From JAFGLZ01 sp964622545 (GTDB lineage Bacteria > Planctomycetota > Phycisphaerae > UBA1845 > JAFGLZ01), in the NCBI GenBank assembly GCA_964622545.1, contig CAZUQM010000004.1:62001-126000 (forward strand): a stretch of DNA of 64,000 bases, read 5' to 3'. The position numbers and the translations under genes were made by a program. The notes under the pieces are model-generated. The model made no database searches. It saw only the letters and a program-made list of their open reading frames with translations, and was not told where the DNA came from. Positions within the stretch are counted from its first letter, which is position 1; each line of letters begins with the position of its first letter. Positions 16,715-25,581 of the stretch are shown in pieces.

Positions 16715-16996
16715 ATGACCACGGCCACGGAACATCCCCACGTCGTCCGTGATGACGAGATCCTCGGCGGCGAGCCTATCGTCAAGGGAACCCGCACGCC
16801 GGTCCGCTCCATCGTCGAGATCTGGCGGTTGGGCACGCCCCCAGATGAGATCCCCTCCGCGCTGCCTCATCTCTCGCTCAGCCAGGTCTTCGATAGCCTG
16901 AGCTACTACGCGGACCACCGAGACGAGATCAACGCCTACATCGAACGGAACCGGATTCCGGATGAAAAGATCGATGCACGTGTGAGGGACCTTTGA
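16715..16996 (+). CDS. DUF433 domain antitoxin
   Basis: A 93-residue protein of the DUF433 (VapB45-like) family: the pattern ILGGEPIVKGTRTPVRSIVE at residues 17-36 and the winged-helix-like segment PHLSLSQVFDSLSYYADH at 51-68 are typical. These proteins are DNA-binding antitoxins that pair with DUF5615 PIN-like toxins. The next gene begins within its stop codon (TTGA overlap), which supports translational coupling. A second, related pair lies at 36056-36645. The gene probably represses its own promoter at 16655-16684. Confidence 0.88.
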   Translation: MTTATEHPHVVRDDEILGGEPIVKGTRTPVRSIVEIWRLGTPPDEIPSALPHLSLSQVFDSLSYYADHRDEINAYIERNRIPDEKIDARVRDL

Positions 16997-17340
16997 GTCA
17001 GGTCTTCTTCCGAGTCTACCTGGATGAGAATGTGGATGTTCGCGTAGCCGAGATCCTACGCGCTCGCGGCTTCGACGCTTTGACGTGCGGCCAAGCTGGT
17101 CGCCTCGGCCAGACTGACGAAGAACAGATGAGCTTTGCCGTGGCCGAAGGATGGGTCCTGCTGACGCATAACCGGGATCACTTCGAAAAGCTCGCTCAGG
17201 ATTATGCTGCGTCCGGCAAGGATCATTGCGGAATCATCGTGGCCGTTCAGCGGCCATACGCGGCTATCGCTCGCCGACTGCTGATCGTGTTGGACCAAAT
17301 CACGTCTGACGAGATGCACAATCTTCTGCTATATGTGTGA
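16993..17340 (+). CDS. DUF5615 PIN-like toxin (putative RNase)
   Basis: A 115-residue protein of the DUF5615/Mut7-C-like PIN fold. The family N-terminal motif VYLDENVDVRVAEILRARGFD contains the first acidic site (D11, E12), and GWVLLTHNRDHFEKLA supplies the second conserved acidic pair region. PIN toxins are Mg-dependent endoribonucleases. It starts at TTG 16993 overlapping the TGA of the DUF433 gene. The gene appears intact, unlike the paralogue at 36277. Confidence 0.87.
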   Translation: MSQVFFRVYLDENVDVRVAEILRARGFDALTCGQAGRLGQTDEEQMSFAVAEGWVLLTHNRDHFEKLAQDYAASGKDHCGIIVAVQRPYAAIARRLLIVLDQITSDEMHNLLLYV

Positions 17341-17412
17341 GGGGTCCGAAGCCACCCTTTGCTGTAACCAGCCGGGCGTTTGCCCAAGGCCAAACCTTGC
17401 GAACCACACCCC

Positions 17413-18579
17413 CTACCGCCCCTCATACCACACCAGCTTGTTCGCCCGGCCGGCGATGACGATCAGGTCCGGCTTGCCGTCGGCGTTGAGGTCGGCGACC
17501 GCCACGCCCTCGGCCGGGATGAGCTCGTCGATCACGATGCGGCGAAACCGCGTTCCGGTCGCGTCGATCGGGTCGAACAGAACGAGTCCGCCACCGCCGC
17601 CTCGCCAACCGGCCACGATCTCGTCTTGACCGTCGCCGTCGAAGTCAGCCGCCAACAGAACGTGGCCCTCGTTCATCGATTCGTCGATGACCTGCCGGTT
17701 CCACGGGCCTTTGTTGCCGGTCTGCGTGTAGACGACCACCTGATGCCCGTGCCAGGGCTCGATGGCCGCCAGGATCGTCCGCCCCTTACCCCACCGCACC
17801 GGCACGACCTCGCTCGAGCCGCGCGGCGCTCCGGGTTTGTCGTTCTTCGGCGTGGCTCCGGGCGCGATCTGCGTCTTCCGCCACGTGCCGCTCCCGGTCG
17901 GGCCCTCGAAATCAAACCGGAAAATGCCCTCGAAGCTGGCCGTGAGGAGTTCGTCGCGTCCGTCGCCGTCGAGGTCGCAGGCGGTGAGCCCGTGCAGCAC
18001 GGTCAACGTTTCGTCGATCGGCTGCGGTTTCCACGGTCCGGCTGCCGGATCAGTCGGTACGCGAAATGCCCACAGGTGCGACGGCGTGGCGCGGGCGGGG
18101 CCCTTCGAGCCCGGCCCGAAGATCGGCGCGTGGATCAGCTCGGGCCTGCCGTCGCCGTCCACGTCGGCCCACGTGAGCCGATGCACTACCGGATCGGCCG
18201 CGATCGGACGCGCCCGCCACGGCCCGTCCTGGTCGGCCCCACGTTCGAGCCACTGGATCGCCCCGCCCCGGTCGCCGTCGGAGAAGTAGAAGCCGCTGGC
18301 CAGGGCGATCTCGACCCGCCCGTCGCCGTCGAGGTCGTACGCGGCGAGATCGATGGGGCGTTCGCTGCGTGTGATGGGGCGCCGCTTCCAGGTCGGGTTC
18401 TCGAACCAGTCGACGCGTCCGGCCTGCGTGGACAGCGCGATCACGTCGGGCTTGCCGTCGCCGCTGACGTCAGCGACGGCCACTTGATACCCGGCCTGAT
18501 AGTCGGCGATGTCGTGACGCTGGAAACGCATGGGCGGTGCTCCGAAGGCGAGGACGGCGGCGATGAACGCGACGGTCAT
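17413..18579 (-). CDS. Secreted FG-GAP/VCBS repeat protein
   Basis: A 388-residue protein with a short hydrophobic leader (MTVAFIAAVLAFGAPP). The rest contains at least six FG-GAP or VCBS-type calcium-binding blade repeats of the form DVSGDGKPDVIAL, DLDGDGRVEIALA, DVDGDGRPELIHA, DLDGDGRDELLTA, DFDGDGQDEIVAG and DLNADGKPDLIVI, which fold into an integrin-like beta-propeller. The likely role is extracytoplasmic binding; no catalytic motif is visible. An AGGGG Shine-Dalgarno precedes the ATG. It is divergent from the Asp-box protein at 18730. Confidence 0.85.
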   Translation of the reverse strand: MTVAFIAAVLAFGAPPMRFQRHDIADYQAGYQVAVADVSGDGKPDVIALSTQAGRVDWFENPTWKRRPITRSERPIDLAAYDLDGDGRVEIALASGFYFSDGDRGGAIQWLERGADQDGPWRARPIAADPVVHRLTWADVDGDGRPELIHAPIFGPGSKGPARATPSHLWAFRVPTDPAAGPWKPQPIDETLTVLHGLTACDLDGDGRDELLTASFEGIFRFDFEGPTGSGTWRKTQIAPGATPKNDKPGAPRGSSEVVPVRWGKGRTILAAIEPWHGHQVVVYTQTGNKGPWNRQVIDESMNEGHVLLAADFDGDGQDEIVAGWRGGGGGLVLFDPIDATGTRFRRIVIDELIPAEGVAVADLNADGKPDLIVIAGRANKLVWYEGR

Positions 18580-18729
18580 GGCGGACCCCTTTTTCTGCGA
18601 CGCCCGTGTCCATCGTACAACTCATTGCATCTCACCAACAGACGCCTTACCGTGCTGGCGACGCAGGAGCCCCGTGCCAAGGGGCGACGCAGTGGAACCA
18701 GCCGTCACCCAAACACAAGGACACACACC

Positions 18730-19902
18730 ATGACCAACGTGAGTCGACGTGAGATGCTGATCGGAACGGGCTCCATGATCGCGGCCGGCGTGGTCGGCCC
18801 GGCCAGGCGCGCACGGGCCGCCGAGGCCGACGTCAAGGACAGGAAGGTCATCAGTTGGCAGCCCTCGCTCTATCACGGCTGGGCGACGGTAACGCGATGC
18901 AAGAACGGTATGCTTGCCGTCGCGTGCTCCGGCGGTCGCGAGAGCCATGTCTGCCCCTTTGGCCGCGTCGAATACATGACGAGCAAGGACGAGGGCGAGA
19001 CCTGGGGCTGGCCCCGCGTGCTCATGGACAGTGCGATCGACGACCGTGACGCCGGCGTGGTCGAGACGGCCAAGGGCGCGCTGCTGGTCACGTCGTTCAC
19101 GTCGCTGGCCTACGAATCGAGGCTTACCCGCGCCCTCCAGGCCAAGCCCGGACAGAAGGGGCGCTGGCCCGAAGAGAAGATCAAGCGCTGGCTGGCCGCC
19201 CACAACCGGCTGACCGACACGCAGCGGCACGCCCAGCTCGGCTCGTGGATCGTCCGCTCCACCGACGGCGGCGTGACCTGGTCGGACCGCTACCGGTGCC
19301 AGGTGAACAGCCCGCACGGACCGGTCCAGCTCAGCAACGGTCGGCTGCTCTATGCCGGCAAGGAGCTCTGGCACGGCAAGGGTCGCATCGGCGTGTGCGA
19401 ATCCCGCGACGACGGCATCTCGTGGCGGTGGCTGGCCCAGATCCCCGCCCGCAAGGGCGACGATCCCAAGAACTACCATGAGCTGCACGCCGTGGAGGCG
19501 TCCGGCGGCCGACTGATCGCGCAGATCCGCAATCACAACGCGGCCAACAAAGGCGAGACCCTGCAGAGCGCATCGACCGACGGCGGCAAGACGTGGTCGC
19601 AGCCGCGCTCGATCGGCGTGTGGGGGCTGCCGTCGCACCTGCTTCGGCTCCGTGACGGCCGGCTGCTGATGACCTACGGGCACCGACGCAAGCCCTACGG
19701 CAACCAGGCCCGCGTCAGCACCGACAACGGCAAGACGTGGTCCGACGCGATGATCATCTCGGGCGACGGCAAGGGCGGCGACCTGGGTTACCCGTCGACG
19801 GTGCAGCTCGCCGACGGCTCACTGCTGAGCGTCTGGTACGAGAAGATGGCGGGCTCCGACAAGGCCGTTCTCCGCCAGGCGCGATGGACGTTGAAGGGGT
19901 AG
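18730..19902 (+). CDS. Secreted Asp-box (BNR) sialidase-like protein
   Basis: A 390-residue protein with a twin-arginine-like leader (MTNVSRREMLIGTGSMIAAG) ending near RARAA. Five Asp-box motifs (SxDxGxTW type) are seen: TSKDEGETW, RSTDGGVTW, ESRDDGISW, ASTDGGKTW and VSTDNGKTW, marking the six-bladed propeller of the sialidase superfamily. The GH33 Arg-Ile-Pro motif is not evident, so sialidase activity is uncertain; it may act on or bind another glycan. The frame is open upstream to 17380, but that part is antisense to the FG-GAP gene; the ATG at 18730 has an AAGGA Shine-Dalgarno. Confidence 0.82.
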   Translation: MTNVSRREMLIGTGSMIAAGVVGPARRARAAEADVKDRKVISWQPSLYHGWATVTRCKNGMLAVACSGGRESHVCPFGRVEYMTSKDEGETWGWPRVLMDSAIDDRDAGVVETAKGALLVTSFTSLAYESRLTRALQAKPGQKGRWPEEKIKRWLAAHNRLTDTQRHAQLGSWIVRSTDGGVTWSDRYRCQVNSPHGPVQLSNGRLLYAGKELWHGKGRIGVCESRDDGISWRWLAQIPARKGDDPKNYHELHAVEASGGRLIAQIRNHNAANKGETLQSASTDGGKTWSQPRSIGVWGLPSHLLRLRDGRLLMTYGHRRKPYGNQARVSTDNGKTWSDAMIISGDGKGGDLGYPSTVQLADGSLLSVWYEKMAGSDKAVLRQARWTLKG

Positions 19903-19941
19903 CATCGAGAAGCCCGCGCGCGTGCCTGCAGTCCAACCGCG

Positions 19942-19961
19942 CCCCGCTGGCCCCAGCGGGG
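19942..19961. other. GC-rich perfect hairpin after the Asp-box gene
   Basis: CCCCGCTGG and CCAGCGGGG separated by two bases, 40 bases after the stop codon at 19902. No T-run follows, so it is a hairpin or dispersed palindrome rather than a confident intrinsic terminator. Confidence 0.5.
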
Positions 19962-20147
19962 TCGGGAGTGCGCCTGCTAGGACCGCACTGAGGACCCGAC
20001 TTCGTCGCGGCTACGCTGGAAAACCAGTCTGTCGCCCTTACAGGGCTCTTGCCTCCGGGGGGCCGGGATCCGGGGGTTTCGTCCACCTTCGGCGAACTCC
20101 ACCCCCGGCTATTCTACTGAGGCCCTTCAGGCCTCGGCATGAACGTG

Positions 20148-20543
20148 CGTCAAGCCCGCTTCGTCAAGCCCGCTTGGCCAGGCCCGCTTCGCCAGGCCCG
20201 CTTCGTCAAGCCCACTTCGCCAGGCCACTTCGCCAGGCCCACTTCGCCAGGCCCGCTTCGTCAAGCCCGCTTCGNNNNNNNNNNNNNNNNNNNNNNNNNN
20301 NNNNNNNNNNNNNNNNNNNNNNNNNNNNNNNNNNNNNNNNNNNNNNNNNNNNNNNNNNNNNNNNNNNNNNNNNNCCAGGCCACTTCGCCAGGCCCACTTC
20401 GCCAGGCCCGCTTCGTCAAGCCCGCTTCGTCAAGCCCGCTTCGCCAGGCCCGCTTCGTCAAGCCCACTTCGCCAGGCCACTTCGCCAGGCCCACTTCGCC
20501 AGGCCCGCTTCGTCAAGCCCGCTTCGCCAGGCCTCCTTCGCCG
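20148..20543. repeat. 14-bp minisatellite (GCCCGCTTCGYCAR) interrupted by an assembly gap
   Basis: Tandem units of 14 bp, with occasional 13-bp units, alternate GCCCGCTTCGTCAA, GCCCACTTCGCCAG and GCCACTTCGCCAG. A higher-order block of about five units appears identically on both sides of the N run (about 20204-20274 and 20454-20525). The reading frames through it are not credible proteins because the 14-bp period changes frame at every unit. Confidence 0.9.
20275..20374. other. Assembly gap of 100 N
   Basis: Exactly 100 undefined bases, the conventional size for a scaffold gap of unknown length. The true repeat array may be longer or shorter. Confidence 0.97.
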
Positions 20544-20917
20544 ATGCTACGCAGGCCGTGGGCTGCGCAGGCTTGGGGCTTCGCAGACCGGGAATGCACC
20601 CACGATTGGTGGTAGCCCAACCCTACGCAAACCGGTATCCTGGACATGCCCGTTGGTCCTCAAAGAAACCACTGTTCTGCGTGGTTGTCATATCACCCAG
20701 AGCAACGGGCTTTCATTCCATCTACAAGCTCTCCCCTTGTAGTCTACTCATCCATGCCGCAAGGACTACGAGGCCCGGAGGGCCGGCGGTATCGTAGCCC
20801 CGGGTGGAGTCGGCCGTCAGGACGACGGAACCCGGGGTCACCGTCCCCGAGAGAATACGAGCCCCGGTAGGGGCGACGGAACCAGACAAGCGATGGAGGG
20901 GCCACACAAGCCCGGCA
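20544..20917. other. Gene-free region with dispersed GC-rich repeat block
   Basis: No gene is supported. Positions 20769-20890 hold a block of short palindromes (GGCCCGGAGGGCC, GCCCCGGGTGG and its partner CCCGGGG, and GAGCCCCGGTAGGGGCGACGG) that look like dispersed planctomycete repeats downstream of a minus-strand gene. Confidence 0.55.
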
Positions 20918-21616
20918 TCACACCGCGCGGAGCATCCGCACGGAGTACAGCCACATGATTGCGACTGCCAGCTTAGCCACCGCGCACGAGAGGATCAACC
21001 GCTTGGCGGGGATGTCGAGCTCCCATCGCCGGGCCCTTAACGACACGACGAGCCACTGAACGGCGAAGGTCTCGAGCGTCACGAGGACAATCAGCGGCCA
21101 GCGACGCGCCAGAGAAGTCCACGGCTGGAGCTCATCCAACCATGACAACCACCATCCGCAAAGATACAGCGTCATGTGGACCAAGGCGCAGCCGATGAGA
21201 ACGCCTTCCCACCACGCTCTGACTCGCTTCCAGGAAGGCAAGCCCAGCAGGGGCAGCAGTACCAAATACTCCAACACCGCCTGCACCGTCGGACCGATGA
21301 TCGGGGAACCCAGGAAGACGACAAGCATCAGGATGCCTATGGTCTGCCGCGGGGCCGACAACAGGCCGGGGACGAGGAAGGCGATGACCAGGAACAACAA
21401 GGCCAGCGATGCGGCCTGTTTGGGATGGCGTTCGATCCAATCGGGCTTCGGCCTTTTGAATACGTCGCTATCCGACCATTCGAACTGAAACCCGCACTCG
21501 GCACAGCGCGGCACGGTGAGCCCGCGCAGGTTGTCGTCGCACTCTGGGCAGGGGACATCCTGATCCAACGCCGGGACGTCGGACGTCGGCTCGCTTGACG
21601 GTTCGCTGGTTGTCAT
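20918..21616 (-). CDS. Zinc-ribbon integral membrane protein of unknown function
   Basis: A 232-residue protein. The N-terminal cytoplasmic part holds a zinc ribbon with two CxxC pairs (PCPECDDN and PRCAECGF) at about residues 22-45. The rest contains about five or six hydrophobic membrane spans, for example LALLFLVIAFLVPGLL, IGILMLVVFLGSPII, YLVLLPLLGL, GVLIGCALVHMTLYLCGWWL and a final span ending in IMWLYSVRML. Planctomycetes carry many such zinc-ribbon membrane proteins without known roles. The ATG at 21616 was chosen; an in-frame GTG at 21649 is an alternative that adds 11 residues. Confidence 0.7.
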   Translation of the reverse strand: MTTSEPSSEPTSDVPALDQDVPCPECDDNLRGLTVPRCAECGFQFEWSDSDVFKRPKPDWIERHPKQAASLALLFLVIAFLVPGLLSAPRQTIGILMLVVFLGSPIIGPTVQAVLEYLVLLPLLGLPSWKRVRAWWEGVLIGCALVHMTLYLCGWWLSWLDELQPWTSLARRWPLIVLVTLETFAVQWLVVSLRARRWELDIPAKRLILSCAVAKLAVAIMWLYSVRMLRAV

Positions 21617-21730
21617 GGACTCGCCCCGTGCGAACCGAGTGAACAGCACGATTCCCTTACGGTCGCTTCTCCAATCATTCTACGCGCGCCGTCGGTAGCT
21701 TGTTCGTCAGTGGCACGCAAGACGATGCGT

Positions 21731-21750
21731 AAGGTGCGTCAAGACGCACC
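21731..21750. repeat. Second copy of the AAGGTGCGTC palindrome
   Basis: AAGGTGCGTC-AA-GACGCACC, matching the copy at 6068-6089 except for the two central bases and the outermost pair. It lies between two minus-strand genes. Confidence 0.7.
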
Positions 21751-21823
21751 CGACGAGCTTGTCGGCTTGTCGACGTGTTGCGTCCGCGGCGTCAAGCCGC
21801 CGCACTCCATACAGGCGTCGTCG

Positions 21824-24256
21824 CTACCGCCCGCCGCGCGGATCGACGCGCATATCCTCGATGCGCGAGCCGTCGATGCCCTTGATCCGCATGCACAGCT
21901 CGCAACCGGCCGTGTGCTGTGTGACCTTGACCAAAACGTCGTTCCAGCCCAGCCGGAGCCTGGCCTCGGCATGGTCGGTCGGCCCGGCCATGCCGCGGAC
22001 CGCGTTGTTGGCGTGGATGAGCTGGCCGTTGAGCCAGACCTTGACCCCGTCGTCGCTGCCGATGTCGAGCACCACGTCCCGGGCGACCGGGGCGTAGACT
22101 CTCGTCTTGGCGTAAACCACGCTGTGGTTGCCGCCGGCGACCGGCCCGAGGTTGACCTTCCAGAACGACAGGGCGTCGAGCGGCGGCGGCTGCTTGCGCC
22201 ACGTCACGCCGGACGCGTCGTCCTTCTCCGGAGGGAACGGGACGTCGAACAGCGCCTGCGCCTCCTTGCCCTCCACGCGGTACGGGCCGGCGACCAGCCA
22301 CGGCACGACGAAGTCGGCGTACTGGTTCAGCGCGGCGACGAACGCCTGGGCCTGCTTCTTGGCCTCCTCGTTGGCCGCCTCCTTGGCGAGTCGTCGCAGG
22401 ACGGGCTCGGCCTGCTCCCGATGCGTATGGAACAGTCGCGACGCGATATGGGCGCTCGCCCCCTCGGCCGCCTTTCGCACCGCCGGGTCCTTGCACGCCC
22501 GCTCGGTGACCTCCAGCGCGTCGGGATGCGCGATCGTGCCCAGCTCGGTCAGCCCAAGCCGCTTGAGCTCCGGGCGCTCGGACAGCGCCATCGCCTCGCG
22601 ACAGAGCTTGAGCCGCTCGGCCTCCGACCGACCCCGCATCGTGGCCAGGATCCGCCACACACCTCGCATCGCCGTGGCACGATGGTCGGCGTCGTCCGCA
22701 TCGCGGGCGAGCTTCATGAGGGGGTCCAGCGCGTTCGGCGGTCCGTAGTCGGCCAGGCTCCGGATGGCTCCGCCGCGGACCGTCGGATTGTCGTGCTTCG
22801 TCGCGGCCAGAAGGGCGTTCAGGACGTTGGCGCCACCCAAGCGAGCGATAGCCACGAGCAGCTCGCACTTGGCCGGCACGCTGGCGTCCTTCATTGCCGA
22901 CAGCGCCAGCTCGGCGAACGCCTGACGATCGCCCTTCTGGATCCCCACCACGACGAACGTGTTGCACGCCTCCTTGCGAGCCGTCTCGAACGGGGCGTTC
23001 AGGATCAACCCCAGAAGCTCCTTGGCGTGTGAGCCGTCGGCCAGCTTCCGTAACGCGCTCGTCGAGGCGATGCTGATGATCTCTGTCTTGCTGCCGGCCA
23101 TCTCGAGCAGCGCGGGCACGGCCTGGACCTCGCCGCGATTCGCCAGCACGGCCGTCAGATGCCCCTGCACGTCAGGCGAGACCGATTCCATGAGCGATAG
23201 CACCTTCCCCCAGACGTCACCACGCCGCAGCCGGATGAGCGACCGCTTGGCCATCGCCTTCTCGTCGTCGGCGCCCTTGGCCATGAACTCGATCAGCAGC
23301 GGCACCTGCTTGGCGTCACCCAGTTCGCCCAGGGCGCTCAAGGCCGTCAGTCGCACGAGCGGGTCCGGAGACGTCGTCATGGCCGCGATCTTGGGCACTG
23401 CGGTCGAGTCGCCCCGCTGGGCGAGAGCATCCAGCAGCGCAACTTGCACGTCGGGCTTGACGTCTTCCAGGTAGAGCGAGAAGGCACCCGTGGCGGCCGA
23501 ATCGCGGACCGCGATTCGGGGGATCATCTCAACCGACGCGACCTGCGCCGCCTTGTCCGGACCCCGCAGCCCTTTACCGATCAGCGCAACGGCACCGGTG
23601 TTGTCATGCGCTAGAAGGAGCCCCCGATACGCGGCCACGCGGACATGGTCGGCCTTCTCTGATTCCCAGAGCTGCTCGTAGATCGCTCGGGCGGCTTGAT
23701 GATCTCGAGCCGACAACGCGGATTCCGCACTAGCCAACAGCCCGTCCACGATCGCATCGCGAACAGGCCCGGAGATGTCACACAGCGCCCTTCGCAACGC
23801 GTCCACGGCCTTCGCGCCGCCGATTCGACCCAGCGCCATCGCGGCCGTGCAGGCCACAAGCTGGTCGTCGATCTTCAGCAGCCGCGCCAGGTGCGGGACC
23901 GCCTCGCGGTCGCGTCGCTGGGCCAGCGCCAAGGCCACGCCCGCCCGTGTCTTACCCGACGTCGTCACCAGGGCCTTGCGCAACGCCTGACCGGCCTCGG
24001 GACACGTCATCGTCTCGAGCACGTCCGTGGCCCACTGGGCCAGGTGCTCGTCGGCCAGCAGCCTGGTCAGGGCCGGGATCGCCCGCGCCGTGCCGATGAT
24101 CTTCAGCTTGCGGCAGGCGTCCTCCTTCCGGGCCGCCGGGGCGTCGGACTCGAGCACGACAATGGCCTGGTTCTCGTCGGCCGATTGCTCGGCCCGTGCC
24201 GGCGCCGTCGGCACCAACACGCCGGCTATGAGTAGAGCGTAAAGGGTTCGTCGCAT
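21824..24256 (-). CDS. Secreted HEAT-repeat protein with C-terminal jelly-roll-like domain
   Basis: An 810-residue protein with a signal peptide (residues 1-22, APARAE). Residues about 30-610 are a solenoid of HEAT or PBS-lyase-like repeats, for example AIPALTRLLADEH, AVPHLARLLKIDD, AVPKIAAMTTSPDPLVRLTALSALGELGD and ALLAATKHDNPTVRGGAIRSLADYG. The last 160 residues resemble a beta-sandwich with the motif DVVLDIGSDDGVKVWLNG, seen in PA14- or GH2-like sugar-binding modules. The role is probably binding or scaffolding outside the cytoplasm; no active site is seen. The ATG has a GAGGAG Shine-Dalgarno and lies 11 bases after the stop of the upstream Gfo/Idh/MocA gene, so the two form an operon. Confidence 0.8.
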   Translation of the reverse strand: MRRTLYALLIAGVLVPTAPARAEQSADENQAIVVLESDAPAARKEDACRKLKIIGTARAIPALTRLLADEHLAQWATDVLETMTCPEAGQALRKALVTTSGKTRAGVALALAQRRDREAVPHLARLLKIDDQLVACTAAMALGRIGGAKAVDALRRALCDISGPVRDAIVDGLLASAESALSARDHQAARAIYEQLWESEKADHVRVAAYRGLLLAHDNTGAVALIGKGLRGPDKAAQVASVEMIPRIAVRDSAATGAFSLYLEDVKPDVQVALLDALAQRGDSTAVPKIAAMTTSPDPLVRLTALSALGELGDAKQVPLLIEFMAKGADDEKAMAKRSLIRLRRGDVWGKVLSLMESVSPDVQGHLTAVLANRGEVQAVPALLEMAGSKTEIISIASTSALRKLADGSHAKELLGLILNAPFETARKEACNTFVVVGIQKGDRQAFAELALSAMKDASVPAKCELLVAIARLGGANVLNALLAATKHDNPTVRGGAIRSLADYGPPNALDPLMKLARDADDADHRATAMRGVWRILATMRGRSEAERLKLCREAMALSERPELKRLGLTELGTIAHPDALEVTERACKDPAVRKAAEGASAHIASRLFHTHREQAEPVLRRLAKEAANEEAKKQAQAFVAALNQYADFVVPWLVAGPYRVEGKEAQALFDVPFPPEKDDASGVTWRKQPPPLDALSFWKVNLGPVAGGNHSVVYAKTRVYAPVARDVVLDIGSDDGVKVWLNGQLIHANNAVRGMAGPTDHAEARLRLGWNDVLVKVTQHTAGCELCMRIKGIDGSRIEDMRVDPRGGR

Positions 24257-24267
24257 CGGTGTTCTCC

Positions 24268-25581
24268 TCAGATCAACCAGGGCGGGCGGAAGGCCGTCGA
24301 CAGCAGACGGTTCGCCTCATCGTCGTTGATGAACTGTTCCTTCTTCGGGTCCCACGTCACCCGCCGGTTCAGCGTCAGGGCGATGCCGCCGAGCAGCACG
24401 GCCGTGGCCGACCGGTGCCCCGTCTCGGCGTCGCAGATCGTCCGCCGCCGCGTCCGCACGCAGTCGAGGAAGTTGCCCGAATGGCTGTCGCTGCGATAGA
24501 CGTCCGCGTCGTGCGGCTCGTTCGGGTGGTAGAGCAGCTCGGCCGGACTGGCGATCAGATCGCCCCGGTCGACGGCGATCCAGCCGTCCGTGCCGACGAA
24601 TCGCGCGCCGCCTCTGGACCCGACGTTGCTGTCGGGATGCGGACAGCAGTGCACCACCACGCCGTTGTCGTAGCGATACCGCAGGACGCCCTTCTCGATC
24701 CACAGCTCGGCCGGGCCCGACCGGTCGGCGTCGAGCACCCACTGGATGAAGTCGAAGTGGTGCGGCCCCCAGTTGATGTCGCCGATGCCGCAGAACATGT
24801 GGCCATGCGCGACGCCCGCGTAGGGCATCCACGGGGCCGGTCCGAGGTAGAGGTCCCACGCCAGGCCCGGCGGCACGGGCTGCGGCTTGCCGAAGCGATG
24901 CCACGCATACGACCCGCCGGGTCGGTACGCGTAGACCTCCTTCAGCTTGCCGATGCGACCGGCGCGAACGAGCTCGCACGCGATGCGGAACTTGCCGCCG
25001 TACTCCGATCGCTGCTGCGTGCCGGCCTGGAAGACCCGCCCGTACCGTTTGACGGCCTGCGACATGGCCTGGCTCTCGGCGATCGTGACGGCCGTCGGCT
25101 TCTCGCAATAGATGTCCTTGCCGGCCTTGGCGGCCATCGTCGTCATGACGCCGTGCCAGTGGATGGGCGTGCCGAGCAGGACCGCGTCGATGTCGTCGCG
25201 GGCGAGGACGTCGCGGAAGTCGACATAGTCCTGGCACACCTGCACCTGGGCCCTGCCGAGCTGGGCGGCGTAGTGCTTGTTGACGTCGTGTGCCGCCCCC
25301 TCGCGCTGGCCCTGCCGCGCGTCGCACACCGCCAGGACTTGCACGTCCTTCCGGGCGAGGTAGCCGCCCTCGAGGTACGTCCAGGCCTTGCCGAAGAGGT
25401 GGCCGCCCCCCTGGCCGCCGACGCCGATGAAGCCCATTCGGATGCGCTCGCTCGGCGCGGTGAAGCCGGCCCGGCCTAGCGCCGACGACGGCACGATGAG
25501 GGGCCAGGCCGCCGCGGCCCCGACGACCTTGGCGCCTCGGCCGAGAAACTCTCGTCGCGTACTCGTTGCACGTGGTTTCAT
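24268..25581 (-). CDS. Secreted Gfo/Idh/MocA family oxidoreductase
   Basis: A 437-residue NAD(P)-dependent oxidoreductase. The ATG at 25581, preceded by a GGAG Shine-Dalgarno, starts a twin-arginine leader (TSTRREFLGRGAKVVGAAAAW). The Rossmann motif GFIGVGGQGGGH lies near residue 53, YCEKPTA near 150 and the C-terminal block INWGPHHFDFIQWVLDAD near 260. The open frame continues 34 codons upstream to 25683 without support. It is the first gene of a two-gene operon with the HEAT protein. Its substrate is unknown; the family works on sugars and polyols. Confidence 0.84.
   Translation of the reverse strand: MKPRATSTRREFLGRGAKVVGAAAAWPLIVPSSALGRAGFTAPSERIRMGFIGVGGQGGGHLFGKAWTYLEGGYLARKDVQVLAVCDARQGQREGAAHDVNKHYAAQLGRAQVQVCQDYVDFRDVLARDDIDAVLLGTPIHWHGVMTTMAAKAGKDIYCEKPTAVTIAESQAMSQAVKRYGRVFQAGTQQRSEYGGKFRIACELVRAGRIGKLKEVYAYRPGGSYAWHRFGKPQPVPPGLAWDLYLGPAPWMPYAGVAHGHMFCGIGDINWGPHHFDFIQWVLDADRSGPAELWIEKGVLRYRYDNGVVVHCCPHPDSNVGSRGGARFVGTDGWIAVDRGDLIASPAELLYHPNEPHDADVYRSDSHSGNFLDCVRTRRRTICDAETGHRSATAVLLGGIALTLNRRVTWDPKKEQFINDDEANRLLSTAFRPPWLI

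Noticed and set aside
17380..18729. Upstream extension of the Asp-box frame, making one 840-residue frame with 17380-19902
   Set aside because: The first 450 codons are antisense to the FG-GAP gene and show low-complexity Arg/Pro/Asp content. The ATG at 18730 with a Shine-Dalgarno and leader peptide is the real start.
20139..20797. Open frames through the 14-bp minisatellite
   Set aside because: The 14-bp period shifts frame each unit, and the frames run through the N gap; the peptides are low-complexity repeats.
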